DNA of 64,000 nucleotides from Mycolicibacterium diernhoferi (lineage in GTDB: Bacteria > Actinomycetota > Actinomycetes > Mycobacteriales > Mycobacteriaceae): contig NZ_CP080332.1 of the NCBI RefSeq assembly GCF_019456655.1, forward strand, positions 1,736,001 to 1,800,000. The letters are read 5' to 3'. The stretch's first letter is position 1; each line of letters opens with the position of its first letter. The position numbers were made by a program, and so were the translations under genes. This document shows, in pieces, positions 53,293 to 61,685 of this stretch. The notes below the pieces were generated by a model, which searched no databases, was not told the DNA's origin, and worked only from the letters and a program-made list of their open reading frames with translations.

Positions 53293-54207
53293 TCAGTAGT
53301 CCCAGACCGCGGGGACGACCCGGAAGGCATTGCCGGCCGCCGCGACGTGACACACCGACGGGAAGGGCAGATGCGTGGCGACCAACTGTTCGCCGCTGGC
53401 CGCCAGCTCACCGAGCAGGCGCACCCGCACCCGGGCAGACTCCTCGGGGTCGTGCTCGAAACCGTTCTGCCAGCCCGGCTGCTCGAACCCGGGCTGGAAC
53501 ACCGCGTCTCCGGCGAAGGTCAGGGCCTCACCCCGGGATTCGATCCGGACGATGCTGTGGCCGGGGGTGTGCCCGCCGGTGCGTCGTAACAGCACGCCGG
53601 GCGCCACCTCGTACTCTTCGTCGAAGGCGCGCAACTGGCCGCGGTAGAGGTCCAGGAACGCGGTGGCGGTGCGGCGCAGCACGTCGGGGATGGGCGCGGG
53701 CATGACGGTGCGGCTGAAGTCCGGGGACTCCCAGAACTCGGCCTCGGCCGCCGCGACGTGCACCCGCAGGTCCGGGCGTAGTTTGTTGCGCAGGCCATCC
53801 ACCAGCAGCCCGCCGATGTGGTCCATGTGCAGGTGGGTGAGCACCACATCGGTCACCGAAGCCGGGTCGATCCCGGCGGCCGCCAGGCGCAGGCCCAGCT
53901 GCCCCGCCCGCGGAAAATCCGGAAACTCGGTGCCCAGGCCGGAGTCGATGAGGATGGTCTTGCCGGCGCTGCGCACCACGGCCACGTTCAGCGGCCAGTC
54001 CAGGATCTCCGGTGGCAGGAACATCTCCTTGAGCCAGGCCGAGTACGCGGCGGGTTCGGCGTTGGTCGCCATCGTCGACGCGGTGATCGGCAGCACCCCG
54101 TCGCTGATCACCAATACCTCGATATCGCCGACGGTCAGCGCGTAGCGCGACGGCACCAACTCGTCGATTCCCGTGCCACCCAGATGGGTGATGTTGTCCA
54201 CGCTCAT
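53293..54207 (-). CDS. MBL-fold metallohydrolase
   Basis: A 304-residue metallo-beta-lactamase-fold protein. The metal site VLTHLHMDHIGGL provides HxHxDH, and later ligands are in GGHTPGHSIV, FAGDAVFQ and ATHLPFPS. ILIDSGLGTEF precedes them, as in quorum-quenching lactonases, lactamase-like hydrolases and methyl-parathion-hydrolase relatives. The substrate is not readable; the presence of TGGHTPGH and of a second metal Asp suggests a two-zinc hydrolase. The ATG at 54207 has AGGAGGAACAG directly upstream. It follows tesB on the same strand by 97 bases and precedes the zinc-ribbon microprotein. Confidence 0.88.
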   Translation of the reverse strand: MSVDNITHLGGTGIDELVPSRYALTVGDIEVLVISDGVLPITASTMATNAEPAAYSAWLKEMFLPPEILDWPLNVAVVRSAGKTILIDSGLGTEFPDFPRAGQLGLRLAAAGIDPASVTDVVLTHLHMDHIGGLLVDGLRNKLRPDLRVHVAAAEAEFWESPDFSRTVMPAPIPDVLRRTATAFLDLYRGQLRAFDEEYEVAPGVLLRRTGGHTPGHSIVRIESRGEALTFAGDAVFQPGFEQPGWQNGFEHDPEESARVRVRLLGELAASGEQLVATHLPFPSVCHVAAAGNAFRVVPAVWDY

Positions 54208-54304
54208 GTCCTGTTCCTCCTGCACACCGTGTCCGACGAAGGTGCTCCGCTGCCCCTTCTGCCCGGTCGAACGCGCGTCGGTCGGAAAAGTCATCCCCGA
54301 GCGG

Positions 54305-55123
54305 TCAGTGGTGGTTGGGGAAATACATCTCCTGCCCGACGGTGCACACCAGTGAGCCGTCGCGGTTGAACATCGTCCCGCGTGCCAGGGCCAGCGTGTC
54401 ACTGCTGCTCGGCGAAGACTGTTCGTAGAGCAGCCAATCCGACAGGTTCGCCGGGCCGTGGAACCACACCGAGTGATCGCGTTGCGCCGAGGCGCCGATC
54501 TTGCCGCGGGCGGCGTAGGCCGGCTCGGTCAGTGTCACCGCGGACAGGTAGGCCACCAGCGAGGCGGTCAGCACCGGATCGTCGGGTACCTCGCCGTCCG
54601 GGCGCCACCAGATCCGGGACCGGGCCGGTGGCGCCTGGTCGGCGTCCACGATCCGCCGCTGGAACCAGCGCAGGCTGGCCCACATGCCTTCATTGGCCTC
54701 CGCGGACTCGGCGAAATGCGGTGCCACCCAAGGCAAATCGTCGGGCGCCGGAACCCGCGGGACGGTCGGCTGATACCCGCCGGTCTCGGGGCCGCCGGCC
54801 TTGAACGAGGACATCGCCTCCAGCAGGATCTGCCCGCCCTGGCGGGCGGTGACCCGGCGCGCCGAAAAGGTGCGGCCCTCCTGCAGTTCGGTCACCTCGA
54901 AGTCGACCGGATGGCGGGCATCCCCGGGCCGCAGGAAGTAGGTGTGCACGCTGTGCGGTGCCCGGTCCGGCGCGGTGAGGCTGGCCGCCATCAACGCCTG
55001 AGCCGAAATGTGGCCGCCGAGGATGTGGTTCGCCGGCGCGGCGAGTTGGACGCCGGTGAACCGCGCCGGGTTCACCTGTTCGAGCTGCAAGGATGCGAGC
55101 ACTTCGCTCAGGGAGGAGGACAT
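54305..55123 (-). CDS. tesB: Acyl-CoA thioesterase II (TesB-like)
   Basis: A 272-residue double-hotdog thioesterase that cleaves acyl-CoA to fatty acid and CoA. Features include FTGVQLAAPANHILGGHISAQAL, the strand SVHTYFLRPGDARHPVDFEV typical of TesB, and in the second half DHSVWFHGPANLSDWLLYEQSSP, where the HxP-like segment carries the catalytic Asp/Thr/Gln surroundings. It ends GTMFNRDGSLVCTVGQEMYF, as in the family. The ATG at 55123 follows GGGAGGAGGA on the other strand sense only, so the start is chosen by similarity (MSSSLSEVLASLQLEQ). It is divergent from heme oxygenase with 70 bases between the starts. Confidence 0.92.
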   Translation of the reverse strand: MSSSLSEVLASLQLEQVNPARFTGVQLAAPANHILGGHISAQALMAASLTAPDRAPHSVHTYFLRPGDARHPVDFEVTELQEGRTFSARRVTARQGGQILLEAMSSFKAGGPETGGYQPTVPRVPAPDDLPWVAPHFAESAEANEGMWASLRWFQRRIVDADQAPPARSRIWWRPDGEVPDDPVLTASLVAYLSAVTLTEPAYAARGKIGASAQRDHSVWFHGPANLSDWLLYEQSSPSSSDTLALARGTMFNRDGSLVCTVGQEMYFPNHH

Positions 55124-55193
55124 CGCAGGTATTTTGCCCGAGCCCCTGGGTATGGTCGTAGCCACCGTCTCGCACCGCAGTCTGGAGCTGAGT

Positions 55194-55844
55194 ATGCCGA
55201 GTACCGCCGAGGCCATCCGGCCGTTGTCGGTCGCGCTGAAGGAAGGTTCGGCGGCCGAACACGACGCCGCCGAGCAGTCGCCGTTCGTGGCCGAACTGCT
55301 GGCCGGGCGGGTCGGCGCCCGCGGTTACACCGACTATCTGCTGCGGTTGCGGGTGATCTACTCCGCCCTGGAGGACGCGGTCCGCGCACATCGGGACGAT
55401 CCGTTGGTCGCCGCGGTATACGACCCGGCGTTGGAGCGGACGGCGGCGCTGGATGCAGATCTGGCGTACTGGGCCCCCGAGGGTGCCGGCGGGCCCGACT
55501 CACCGGCCGCGAACGCCTACCGGGACCGGATCGCCGCGGCCGGGTGGGGCGGCGCGCTTGTGGCCCACCACTACACCCGCTACCTCGGGGATCTGTCCGG
55601 CGGGCAGGCCATCGGCAGGATCCTGGACCGCGAATTCGGGCTCGTCGGCGCGGGTTTGGCGTTCTATGACTTCCCGCTGCGGGTCAAGCCCTACAAGGAC
55701 GGCTACCGGGATCGACTCGACGGGCTGGGTCTGGGGGCCGCCGATGTCGACCGGGTGGTGGACGAGGTCAAGGTTGCGTTCGGCCTGAACCAGGCGGTGT
55801 TCGACGAGTTGTCCGAGAACCTGCCCAGCTATCGGATCGGCTGA
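55194..55844 (+). CDS. Heme oxygenase (biliverdin-producing type)
   Basis: A 216-residue all-helical enzyme of the HO-1/HmuO family that opens heme to biliverdin, CO and Fe2+. The proximal ligand is His23 in KEGSAAEHDAAE, and the distal helix has GDLSGGQ (132-138) with the flexible glycines above the heme. YTRYLGDLSGGQ and FYDFPLRVKPYKDGYRDRLD are typical of the canonical family, distinct from the mycobacterial IsdG-like MhuD. It probably gives iron release from heme or recycling of heme. No iron-box-like site was identified in the short gap to tesB. Confidence 0.93.
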   Translation: MPSTAEAIRPLSVALKEGSAAEHDAAEQSPFVAELLAGRVGARGYTDYLLRLRVIYSALEDAVRAHRDDPLVAAVYDPALERTAALDADLAYWAPEGAGGPDSPAANAYRDRIAAAGWGGALVAHHYTRYLGDLSGGQAIGRILDREFGLVGAGLAFYDFPLRVKPYKDGYRDRLDGLGLGAADVDRVVDEVKVAFGLNQAVFDELSENLPSYRIG

Positions 55845-55909
55845 CGCGTACTGTTGCCAGCAGAAGTTACCGATCAGTAGGCTTGCGATTCGAGGGGGCG
55901 GGAGCCGCA

Positions 55910-56770
55910 GTGACGGAAACGAAGTTCATCGACATTCACGGCGTACGGCAAGCGATCATCGACGAGGGTGAGGGTGACGAGGTCCTGCTGCTGATCCACG
56001 GTATGGCAGGCAGCGCCCACACGTGGCGGGCGGTGTTGCCCCAACTCGCGAAGAAGTACCGCGTAGTGGCGCCTGACCTGCTCGGCCATGGCCAGTCGTC
56101 GAAGCCGCGTACGGACTATTCGCTCGGCGCCTTCGCGGTCGGTCTGCGGGATCTGCTCGACGAACTCGGCATCGAGTCGGCGACGGTCGTCGGTCACTCC
56201 CTGGGTGGCGGGGTGGCCATGCAGTTCCTCTATCAGCACCCGGACTACTGCCGGCGACTCGTCCTGATCGGCAGTGGTGGACTCGGTCCCGATGTCGGGT
56301 GGATCTTGCGTCTGCTCGCAGTGCCCGGCGCGGAGTTCGTGATGCCGGTGATTGCTCCGTCGCCGATAGTGCGTGCCGGAAACGCCGTGCGATCCCGGCT
56401 GAGTTCTGCGGGGCTGCGCTCGCCGCGTGGCGCGGAGGTCTGGGCCGCGTATTCGTCCTTCGCCGACGGTGAGGCGCGTGCGGCGTTCTTGCGCACCCTG
56501 CGGTCGGTGGTCGATTACCGGGGCCAGGCGGTGAGCGCACTGAATCGGTTGAATCTGCGCGAAGGTCTGCCGGTACTGGCGATCTGGGGTGAACAGGACA
56601 AGATCATCCCGGTCGACCACGCCTACTCCGCATTGCAGGTCCGGCCGGACTGCCGACTCGAAATCCTGCCCGGAGTCGGGCATTTCGTGCAGGTGGAGGC
56701 TCCGACCGAGGTGATCGACCTGGTCGACGAATTCATCTCGACGACAACGCCGGCCGATCCGCGCCGCTGA
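55910..56770 (+). CDS. Alpha/beta hydrolase
   Basis: A 286-residue hydrolase. The fold shows LLLIHGMAGSAHTWRAVLPQL, APDLLGHGQSS, the nucleophile elbow VVGHSLGGG with Ser, the acid in IWGEQDKIIPVD and the catalytic His in GVGHFVQVEAP. It resembles the group of meta-cleavage product hydrolases and haloperoxidase-like esterases; the substrate is unknown. GTG at 55910 has GGGGGCGGGAG upstream and starts MTETKFIDIHGVRQ; a TTG- or ATG-like start further upstream would add nine residues. It follows heme oxygenase by 65 bases and ends one base before the convergent LLM gene. Confidence 0.87.
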   Translation: MTETKFIDIHGVRQAIIDEGEGDEVLLLIHGMAGSAHTWRAVLPQLAKKYRVVAPDLLGHGQSSKPRTDYSLGAFAVGLRDLLDELGIESATVVGHSLGGGVAMQFLYQHPDYCRRLVLIGSGGLGPDVGWILRLLAVPGAEFVMPVIAPSPIVRAGNAVRSRLSSAGLRSPRGAEVWAAYSSFADGEARAAFLRTLRSVVDYRGQAVSALNRLNLREGLPVLAIWGEQDKIIPVDHAYSALQVRPDCRLEILPGVGHFVQVEAPTEVIDLVDEFISTTTPADPRR

Positions 56771-56771
56771 T

Positions 56772-57653
56772 TCAGTTCTGCCGCGGCAGCATCTCGGTGA
56801 CGAACGTGTCGATGAACGCCTCGGTGCCGATTCCGGCGGCGGGTCTGATCACGAACTTGGTCAGCCCGGCCTCGATGTATTCGTCGATCTGCCGATGTAA
56901 CCGCGCCCAGTCAGGCGCCACCAGTTCCGTCGGGTCGAGGTCGGGTCTGCGGGTGCGGACCGCGGCGATGACGGGTTCCGGCAGTGCGCCGTCACCCACT
57001 GCCAGGTTGATGCCGTAGTGATCGGCAGGGATGACGCGTCCGGCTCTGTCCGCGGCGGCGCTGATGGCGAGTCGGGCCCGGCGCGCTTCGCTCGGGGTCA
57101 CGAAGCTGCCCAGCCAACCATCCCCATACGCGCCGATCCGCTCGAATCCGGGTGTCGATGCGCCACCGAGCCAGATATCCAGGGGTGGTGCCGGTTTCGG
57201 CAGGATCTGGATGTTGCGGGCAGAGTAAAAGGATCCGTGGAAGGTGAGGTCGTCTTCGCGCAGCGCGGTGCGCAACAACTGCAGCGCCTCGTCGAACACC
57301 TCGGCGCGCCGGCCGTCGGGGACCCGGAACAGGTCGCGCTCGGCAGCCAGTGCTGAACGCAGACCGAACACCGGTAACACGCGTTTGGGCGCCAGTGCCG
57401 CCAGCGAGGCCAGCTGTTTTGCGACCAGCACCGGGTGCCGGCCCGGCAGCACCGCCACCGAGGTGCCCACCTTCAACTGTGCGGTGCGTGCCAGTGCGAA
57501 CGTCATGCCGATGAACGGGTCCACCGACGGGGAGTAGATCAGCTCGGAGAACCACAACGAGTCGACCCCGGAGGCTTCCAGGTGGTCGACGGTGTCAGCC
57601 AGTCCAGCAGGGGACGCGTCCGCGCTCAGACTGACACCGAATCGGATCTTCAC
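56772..57653 (-). CDS. LLM-class oxidoreductase, probably F420-dependent
   Basis: A 293-residue luciferase-like TIM-barrel protein. It begins VKIRFGVSLSADASPAGLADTVDHLEASGVDSLWFSEL and contains VGTSVAVLPGRHPVLVAKQLASL and LPKPAPPLDIWLGGAS, the pattern of mycobacterial LLM proteins that use F420 or FMN. GTG at 57653 is preceded by GGGGAG at seven bases; a longer frame to 57677 exists. It is the last gene of the leftward operon after BVMO, TetR and the NtaA-like gene (55 bases behind the latter). The substrate is unknown. Confidence 0.85.
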   Translation of the reverse strand: MKIRFGVSLSADASPAGLADTVDHLEASGVDSLWFSELIYSPSVDPFIGMTFALARTAQLKVGTSVAVLPGRHPVLVAKQLASLAALAPKRVLPVFGLRSALAAERDLFRVPDGRRAEVFDEALQLLRTALREDDLTFHGSFYSARNIQILPKPAPPLDIWLGGASTPGFERIGAYGDGWLGSFVTPSEARRARLAISAAADRAGRVIPADHYGINLAVGDGALPEPVIAAVRTRRPDLDPTELVAPDWARLHRQIDEYIEAGLTKFVIRPAAGIGTEAFIDTFVTEMLPRQN

Positions 57654-57708
57654 CTGCTGTCTCCCCACCTCCGCCATCGCACCGTTCTCAGGCTAACGCT
57701 GCCGCGGC

Positions 57709-59007
57709 TCAGAATCGTTCCCGCAGTGGCCGGTCGTGCGGCGTGGAGCGGTAGATTCCGCGCTCGATGAGACGGGGCACCACCTCGTCGATGAACTCGC
57801 GGATGGCCTGCGCTCCCGCCGAGAACATCAGGTTGAAGCCCCCGACGTTGCCGTCCGCATGCCAGGCCGCGAAGTCCTCCACCAGGTCGTCGTAGCTGCC
57901 GACGAACTTGCGGTGCGTCGCACCGCCGCGGCCGACGGCCTGGGCGACGACCTCGCGGACCGTGACCTCAGGACGCTCCTGGATCCAGTTGTACAGCCCG
58001 ACGTAATTACCGAAGGTGCTCTTGATGGTCTTCTCGACGTCCTCGGGACGGGGCAGCAGTTCGGTGGGGAACGCGTCGTCGATGTCCTCGAACGGGACCT
58101 CGATGCCGAACTGCCCCAATGCGAACGGGGCGATCGGTTCCCAGTTCACGTGGCTGTCCAGTTCGTGCAGTTTCTCCTCGGCTTCCTTGGCGGTGCGCCC
58201 GAGGTAGGGGATGAGGCCGGGGATCGGCGGGACCGAACCCGGGGCGCGGCCCTGCTCGACGAGCGCCTTGTCCAGGGACTCGCGGTAGGCCGCGGCGCCC
58301 TCGCGGGTGGACGAGTTGGTGAACACCATCTCGGCGTGCTTGGCGGCGACCTTGATGCCGGGGCCCGACCCGCCGGCCTGGGCGATCAGTGGGCGGCCCT
58401 GCCGGCTCGGCGCGATGTTGAGTGCGCCGGCCACCTGGAACCGGTTGCCGCGGTGGTTGATCGGCTCGGCGTAGAACCGGGTCAGGCCGTCGGGGTCGCG
58501 GCGCACCGTCCGGTTGTCCCACAGCGCGCGCAGCACGTCGAGGAACTCGTCGGCACGCCGGTAGCGGGCCTCGCGGTCCAGATGTTCTTCCAGGCTGTAG
58601 TTCTGCGCGAACTGGTCGATCACCGAGGTGACCGCGTTGTAGCCGGCGCGGCCGTCCGACGCCTGGTCGAGTGAGGCCAGCAGCCGGGCCAGGTTGTATG
58701 GGTCGTAGAAGGTGGTGGAAGCCGTGGCGATCAACCCGACGTGGCGGGTGTGCTGGGAGATCGCGGTAAGCGCGGTGATCGGTTCGGCCGGGCCACCGTC
58801 GAAGGCCGGTGACCCGTTCAAACCGGGAATGTCGCCGATGAACAGCGCGGTGAACAGTCCCTCGTCACCGAATCGGCCGTATTCCAGCAGCCGTTCGAAG
58901 GTGTTGCGCTCGGGGATACCGTGCGCCTGTTCGTACTTGTAGGCACCCTGGTGCAGGTTGATGTCGTTGGCCACCAGGTTCAGATGCATGTACCGCCGCG
59001 GGCTCAT
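57709..59007 (-). CDS. NtaA/SnaA/DszA-type flavin-dependent monooxygenase
   Basis: A 432-residue member of the reduced-flavin-using monooxygenase family (nitrilotriacetate, DszA, SnaA). It has the bacterial-luciferase-like barrel with HLNLVANDINLHQGAYKYEQ at the start, TASTTFYDPYNLARLLASLD and SDGRAGYNAVTS, a variant of the family's GRxxWNxVTS motif. PLIAQAGGSGPGIKVAAKHAEMVF is also typical. Such enzymes need FMNH2 from a flavin reductase, which is not encoded nearby. The ATG at 59007 has AGGAG in GTTAGGAGCCCG right before it. Located between the TetR and LLM genes. Confidence 0.88.
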   Translation of the reverse strand: MSPRRYMHLNLVANDINLHQGAYKYEQAHGIPERNTFERLLEYGRFGDEGLFTALFIGDIPGLNGSPAFDGGPAEPITALTAISQHTRHVGLIATASTTFYDPYNLARLLASLDQASDGRAGYNAVTSVIDQFAQNYSLEEHLDREARYRRADEFLDVLRALWDNRTVRRDPDGLTRFYAEPINHRGNRFQVAGALNIAPSRQGRPLIAQAGGSGPGIKVAAKHAEMVFTNSSTREGAAAYRESLDKALVEQGRAPGSVPPIPGLIPYLGRTAKEAEEKLHELDSHVNWEPIAPFALGQFGIEVPFEDIDDAFPTELLPRPEDVEKTIKSTFGNYVGLYNWIQERPEVTVREVVAQAVGRGGATHRKFVGSYDDLVEDFAAWHADGNVGGFNLMFSAGAQAIREFIDEVVPRLIERGIYRSTPHDRPLRERF

Positions 59008-59030
59008 CGGGCTCCTAACAAGGGTTGGCG

Positions 59031-59060
59031 CGTTCAGCGCATGGTCGTTCAGCGCATGGT
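59031..59060. repeat. Perfect 15-bp tandem duplication across the stop codon of the TetR gene
   Basis: CGTTCAGCGCATGGT occurs twice without a gap (59031-59045, 59046-59060). Each copy holds a TCA, the reverse complement of TGA, in the same frame. The gene therefore ends at the first stop it meets (59051-59049), and the second copy is non-coding. Confidence 0.95.
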
Positions 59061-59639
59061 GGAGTACAGCGCGTCGGTCATGGCCTCGATGGCGGCGTCC
59101 CGGTCCAGCGGCCACCCGTCGACCAGCCACAGGTGCATGAACGAGTCGACCATGGTGTACATCATCGCGATGGCCAGGCGCAGTTGGGCTTCGCCGGCAC
59201 CGGGCATCGCATCGGAGCGAATCCATTCGGCCACATCGGCTTCCATGGTGGCGCGGTGCGCGGCGGCGAACTCCGGGTCCGCGGCCCGGGCCTGGTGCAG
59301 CGCGGTGTAGAGCTCGGGCGCGGAGGTGTAGAAGTCGACGACCTTTTCGAAGAACGATCGCACCGAGGGTCGACCCTTGGGGCCGCCGCGCGGCGCGTCC
59401 TGCTCGGTCCACACCGTCATCCGGGTGTTGCGCAGCTCCCGCAGCACCGCGGCCTTGCTGTCGAAATGCAGATAGAACGTCGCCCGGCCGATGCCCGCGC
59501 GCCCCACGATGTCATCGACCGTCGTTGCGACATAACCGCGTTCGGCGAACGCCTCCAGTGCGGAGGTCATGATCTGGTCACGGGTCATGATGCGGTGCCG
59601 GTCCCGCATCGTGAGCTTCGGTGCCGCGTCGGCGCTCAT
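59049..59639 (-). CDS. TetR-family regulator of the monooxygenase operon
   Basis: A 196-residue regulator with MTRDQIMTSALEAFAERGY, HTH VDDIVGRAGIGRATFYLHFDSK (about 42-63) and a helical sensor domain. The start ATG overlaps the TGA of the BVMO gene (ATGA). It lies between two monooxygenase genes on the same strand, so it is probably a repressor of this operon that responds to the ketone or other substrate. The end of the gene lies in a 15-bp tandem duplication. Confidence 0.9.
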   Translation of the reverse strand: MSADAAPKLTMRDRHRIMTRDQIMTSALEAFAERGYVATTVDDIVGRAGIGRATFYLHFDSKAAVLRELRNTRMTVWTEQDAPRGGPKGRPSVRSFFEKVVDFYTSAPELYTALHQARAADPEFAAAHRATMEADVAEWIRSDAMPGAGEAQLRLAIAMMYTMVDSFMHLWLVDGWPLDRDAAIEAMTDALYSTMR

Positions 59640-61447
59640 GAGATCTCGACCCCGTCGAGGCGGCCCGTGGCACGCCAGGCGCTCAGCATATCGAAGAAGT
59701 CGGTGGGTTTGCCGCCGAAGTTGTTGGCCAGCATGCCGTGTGGATTGTCCTTTTCGCCCTCCGAGCTCAGGTAGCTCGGCGTGCAGTCCGCGTAGAAGGC
59801 CTTGGGTTTCTCCGAGGCCGCGGTCATCGCGGCCAGCCACTCTTCTTCGGCGTCGCTGGTGGCCTCGACGGTGGCGGCGCCGCGCTGGGCCCAGGTGCTG
59901 ACCAGATAGGTGAAGTGCCGCGCGCGTTCCTCGGCGGTGTGGGTGTAGTTGGGGGATACCCCGGATTGGGTGTAGCCGAGGAAGAAACAGTTCGGGAAGC
60001 CGTGTGATTGCAGGCCGTGGAGGGTGCGCATGCCCTTGGCCCATTTGTCGGACAGGCGCACGTTGTCGCGGCCGACGATCTCGAAGCCCAGGCGGCGGGT
60101 GAATTCGGTGCCGACCTCGAAGCCGGTGGCGAAGATCAGTGCGTCGAGTTCGTAGTGCACCCCGGCGACCACGGCGGCGGTCTCGGTGAACCGTTGCACG
60201 CCGGCGCCGTCGGTGTCGACGAGGGTCACGTTGGGCCGGTTGAAGGTCGGCAGGTAGTCGTCGTGGTAGCCGGGGCGTTTGCAGTTGAGTTTGAACCAGG
60301 GCTTGAGCGCTTCGGCGGTCTTCGGGTCGGTGACCACGTCGCTGATGCGTTGGCGCAAGCGCTCCATGGCCTCCCAGTCCGCGCGGTACAGGAACTCGGT
60401 GATCTCCGCAGGCGTCATCTCCCGGCCCAGGCGGGCGGTTTCCCGGATGACGGCGGGCTCGGTGAGAGCGAGCGCGTTGCGGGTCCACCCGTCGTCGGTG
60501 AGATCGAGGTCGGTTTCGACGCCGCAGGTGACGCGGGTGAAGTTCTCCATCCGCATCCGTTGCCACCCGGGCTGCAGGCCGGCGGCCCACTGGGGGTCGG
60601 TCGGGCGGTTGTCGCGTTCGGCGACGGTGCTCGGGGTGCGCTGAAAGACATAGAGCTGCGCGGCGTCTCGGCCGAGGTGCGGGATGCACTGCAGGCCGGT
60701 CGCGCCGGTGCCGATGATGCCGACTTGTTTGTCCCGCAGCCGGGTCAGGTTTCCGGATTCGTCGCCGCCGGTGTAGTCGTAGTCCCAGCGGCTGGTGTGG
60801 AAGGTGTGGCCACCGAACTCGTTGATGCCCGGGATGCCGGGAAGTTTGGGCCTGGTCAGCGATCCGGGGGAGACGGCGACCAGATTGGCGGTGAGCCGAT
60901 CGCCCCGGTCGGTGCCGATCTCCCAGTGGCAGGTGATCTCGTTCCAGGTCATGCCGGTAACGGTGGTCTGCAGCAGGGCGTTTCGGTACAGCCCGTAGTG
61001 GCGGGCGATGGCCTGCAGGTGCGCGCGGATCTCCGGGCCGTGCGCGTAGCGCTCGGTCGGGACGTAGTTGAGCTCCTCCAGCAGCGGCAGGTAGATGTAG
61101 GACTCGATATCGCACTGAGCGCCGGGGTAGCGGTTCCAGTACCAGGTGCCCCCGAAGTCGCCGGCGGTGTCCACGATCCGGATGTCGGTGATGCCCGCTT
61201 CCTGTAGCCGGGCCGCCGCGATCAGACTGCCCAGCCCGCCGCCGATGATGAGCACCTGGGTGTGATCGGTGACCGGGTCGCGCTCCAGGCGTTCGGTGTA
61301 GGGGTCGTCGGCGTAGTGCGAGAAGCCGGCGGTGACCTCGACGAACTGGTCGACGCCGTCGGCGCGCAGGCGTTTGTCGCGTTCGGTCTGGTACTTCGCG
61401 CGGACCCAGTCGGCGTCGTACTCCGCAGGTGGGGGGCCGAGGGACAT
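59636..61447 (-). CDS. Flavin-containing Baeyer-Villiger monooxygenase
   Basis: A 603-residue FAD/NADPH monooxygenase. The first Rossmann motif is VLIIGGGLGSLIAAARL (about 66-82), followed by FGGTWYWNRYPGAQCD with the GGTW..R..G typical of BVMOs. The BVMO fingerprint F-x-G-x3-H-x3-W-D appears as FGGHTFHTSRWDYD, and the second Rossmann motif as VGIIGTGATG. It should insert oxygen next to a ketone; steroids or cyclic ketones are common substrates in this branch with a roughly 60-residue N-terminal extension. It is the first gene of the leftward operon. A GAGGAG site lies just before the ATG; the 238 bases upstream, up to the LysR stop, must hold the promoter, but I could not define the boxes. 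Confidence 0.93.
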   Translation of the reverse strand: MSLGPPPAEYDADWVRAKYQTERDKRLRADGVDQFVEVTAGFSHYADDPYTERLERDPVTDHTQVLIIGGGLGSLIAAARLQEAGITDIRIVDTAGDFGGTWYWNRYPGAQCDIESYIYLPLLEELNYVPTERYAHGPEIRAHLQAIARHYGLYRNALLQTTVTGMTWNEITCHWEIGTDRGDRLTANLVAVSPGSLTRPKLPGIPGINEFGGHTFHTSRWDYDYTGGDESGNLTRLRDKQVGIIGTGATGLQCIPHLGRDAAQLYVFQRTPSTVAERDNRPTDPQWAAGLQPGWQRMRMENFTRVTCGVETDLDLTDDGWTRNALALTEPAVIRETARLGREMTPAEITEFLYRADWEAMERLRQRISDVVTDPKTAEALKPWFKLNCKRPGYHDDYLPTFNRPNVTLVDTDGAGVQRFTETAAVVAGVHYELDALIFATGFEVGTEFTRRLGFEIVGRDNVRLSDKWAKGMRTLHGLQSHGFPNCFFLGYTQSGVSPNYTHTAEERARHFTYLVSTWAQRGAATVEATSDAEEEWLAAMTAASEKPKAFYADCTPSYLSSEGEKDNPHGMLANNFGGKPTDFFDMLSAWRATGRLDGVEIS

Positions 61448-61685
61448 CTGGCGACTCCTCGCTGGACGGACTGTCTAGTGAACGGACGGTTCGTCATATT
61501 GCCAGATGGCGCGTCTGTTGGGTAGGCGTCTTTGAAGAAGCGGCCTGCTGCCGCGACGGATGCCACGCGGCCGTTTGCTCGTCGAGGGCGTCGATCGCGG
61601 TGGCGGTGAGACTGTTTTCGGGGCTCGCCGGGACGCCTGGCAGCGCACAGCGCTGTTCGGCCAATTACATTCTCCTGGGGCGGAT

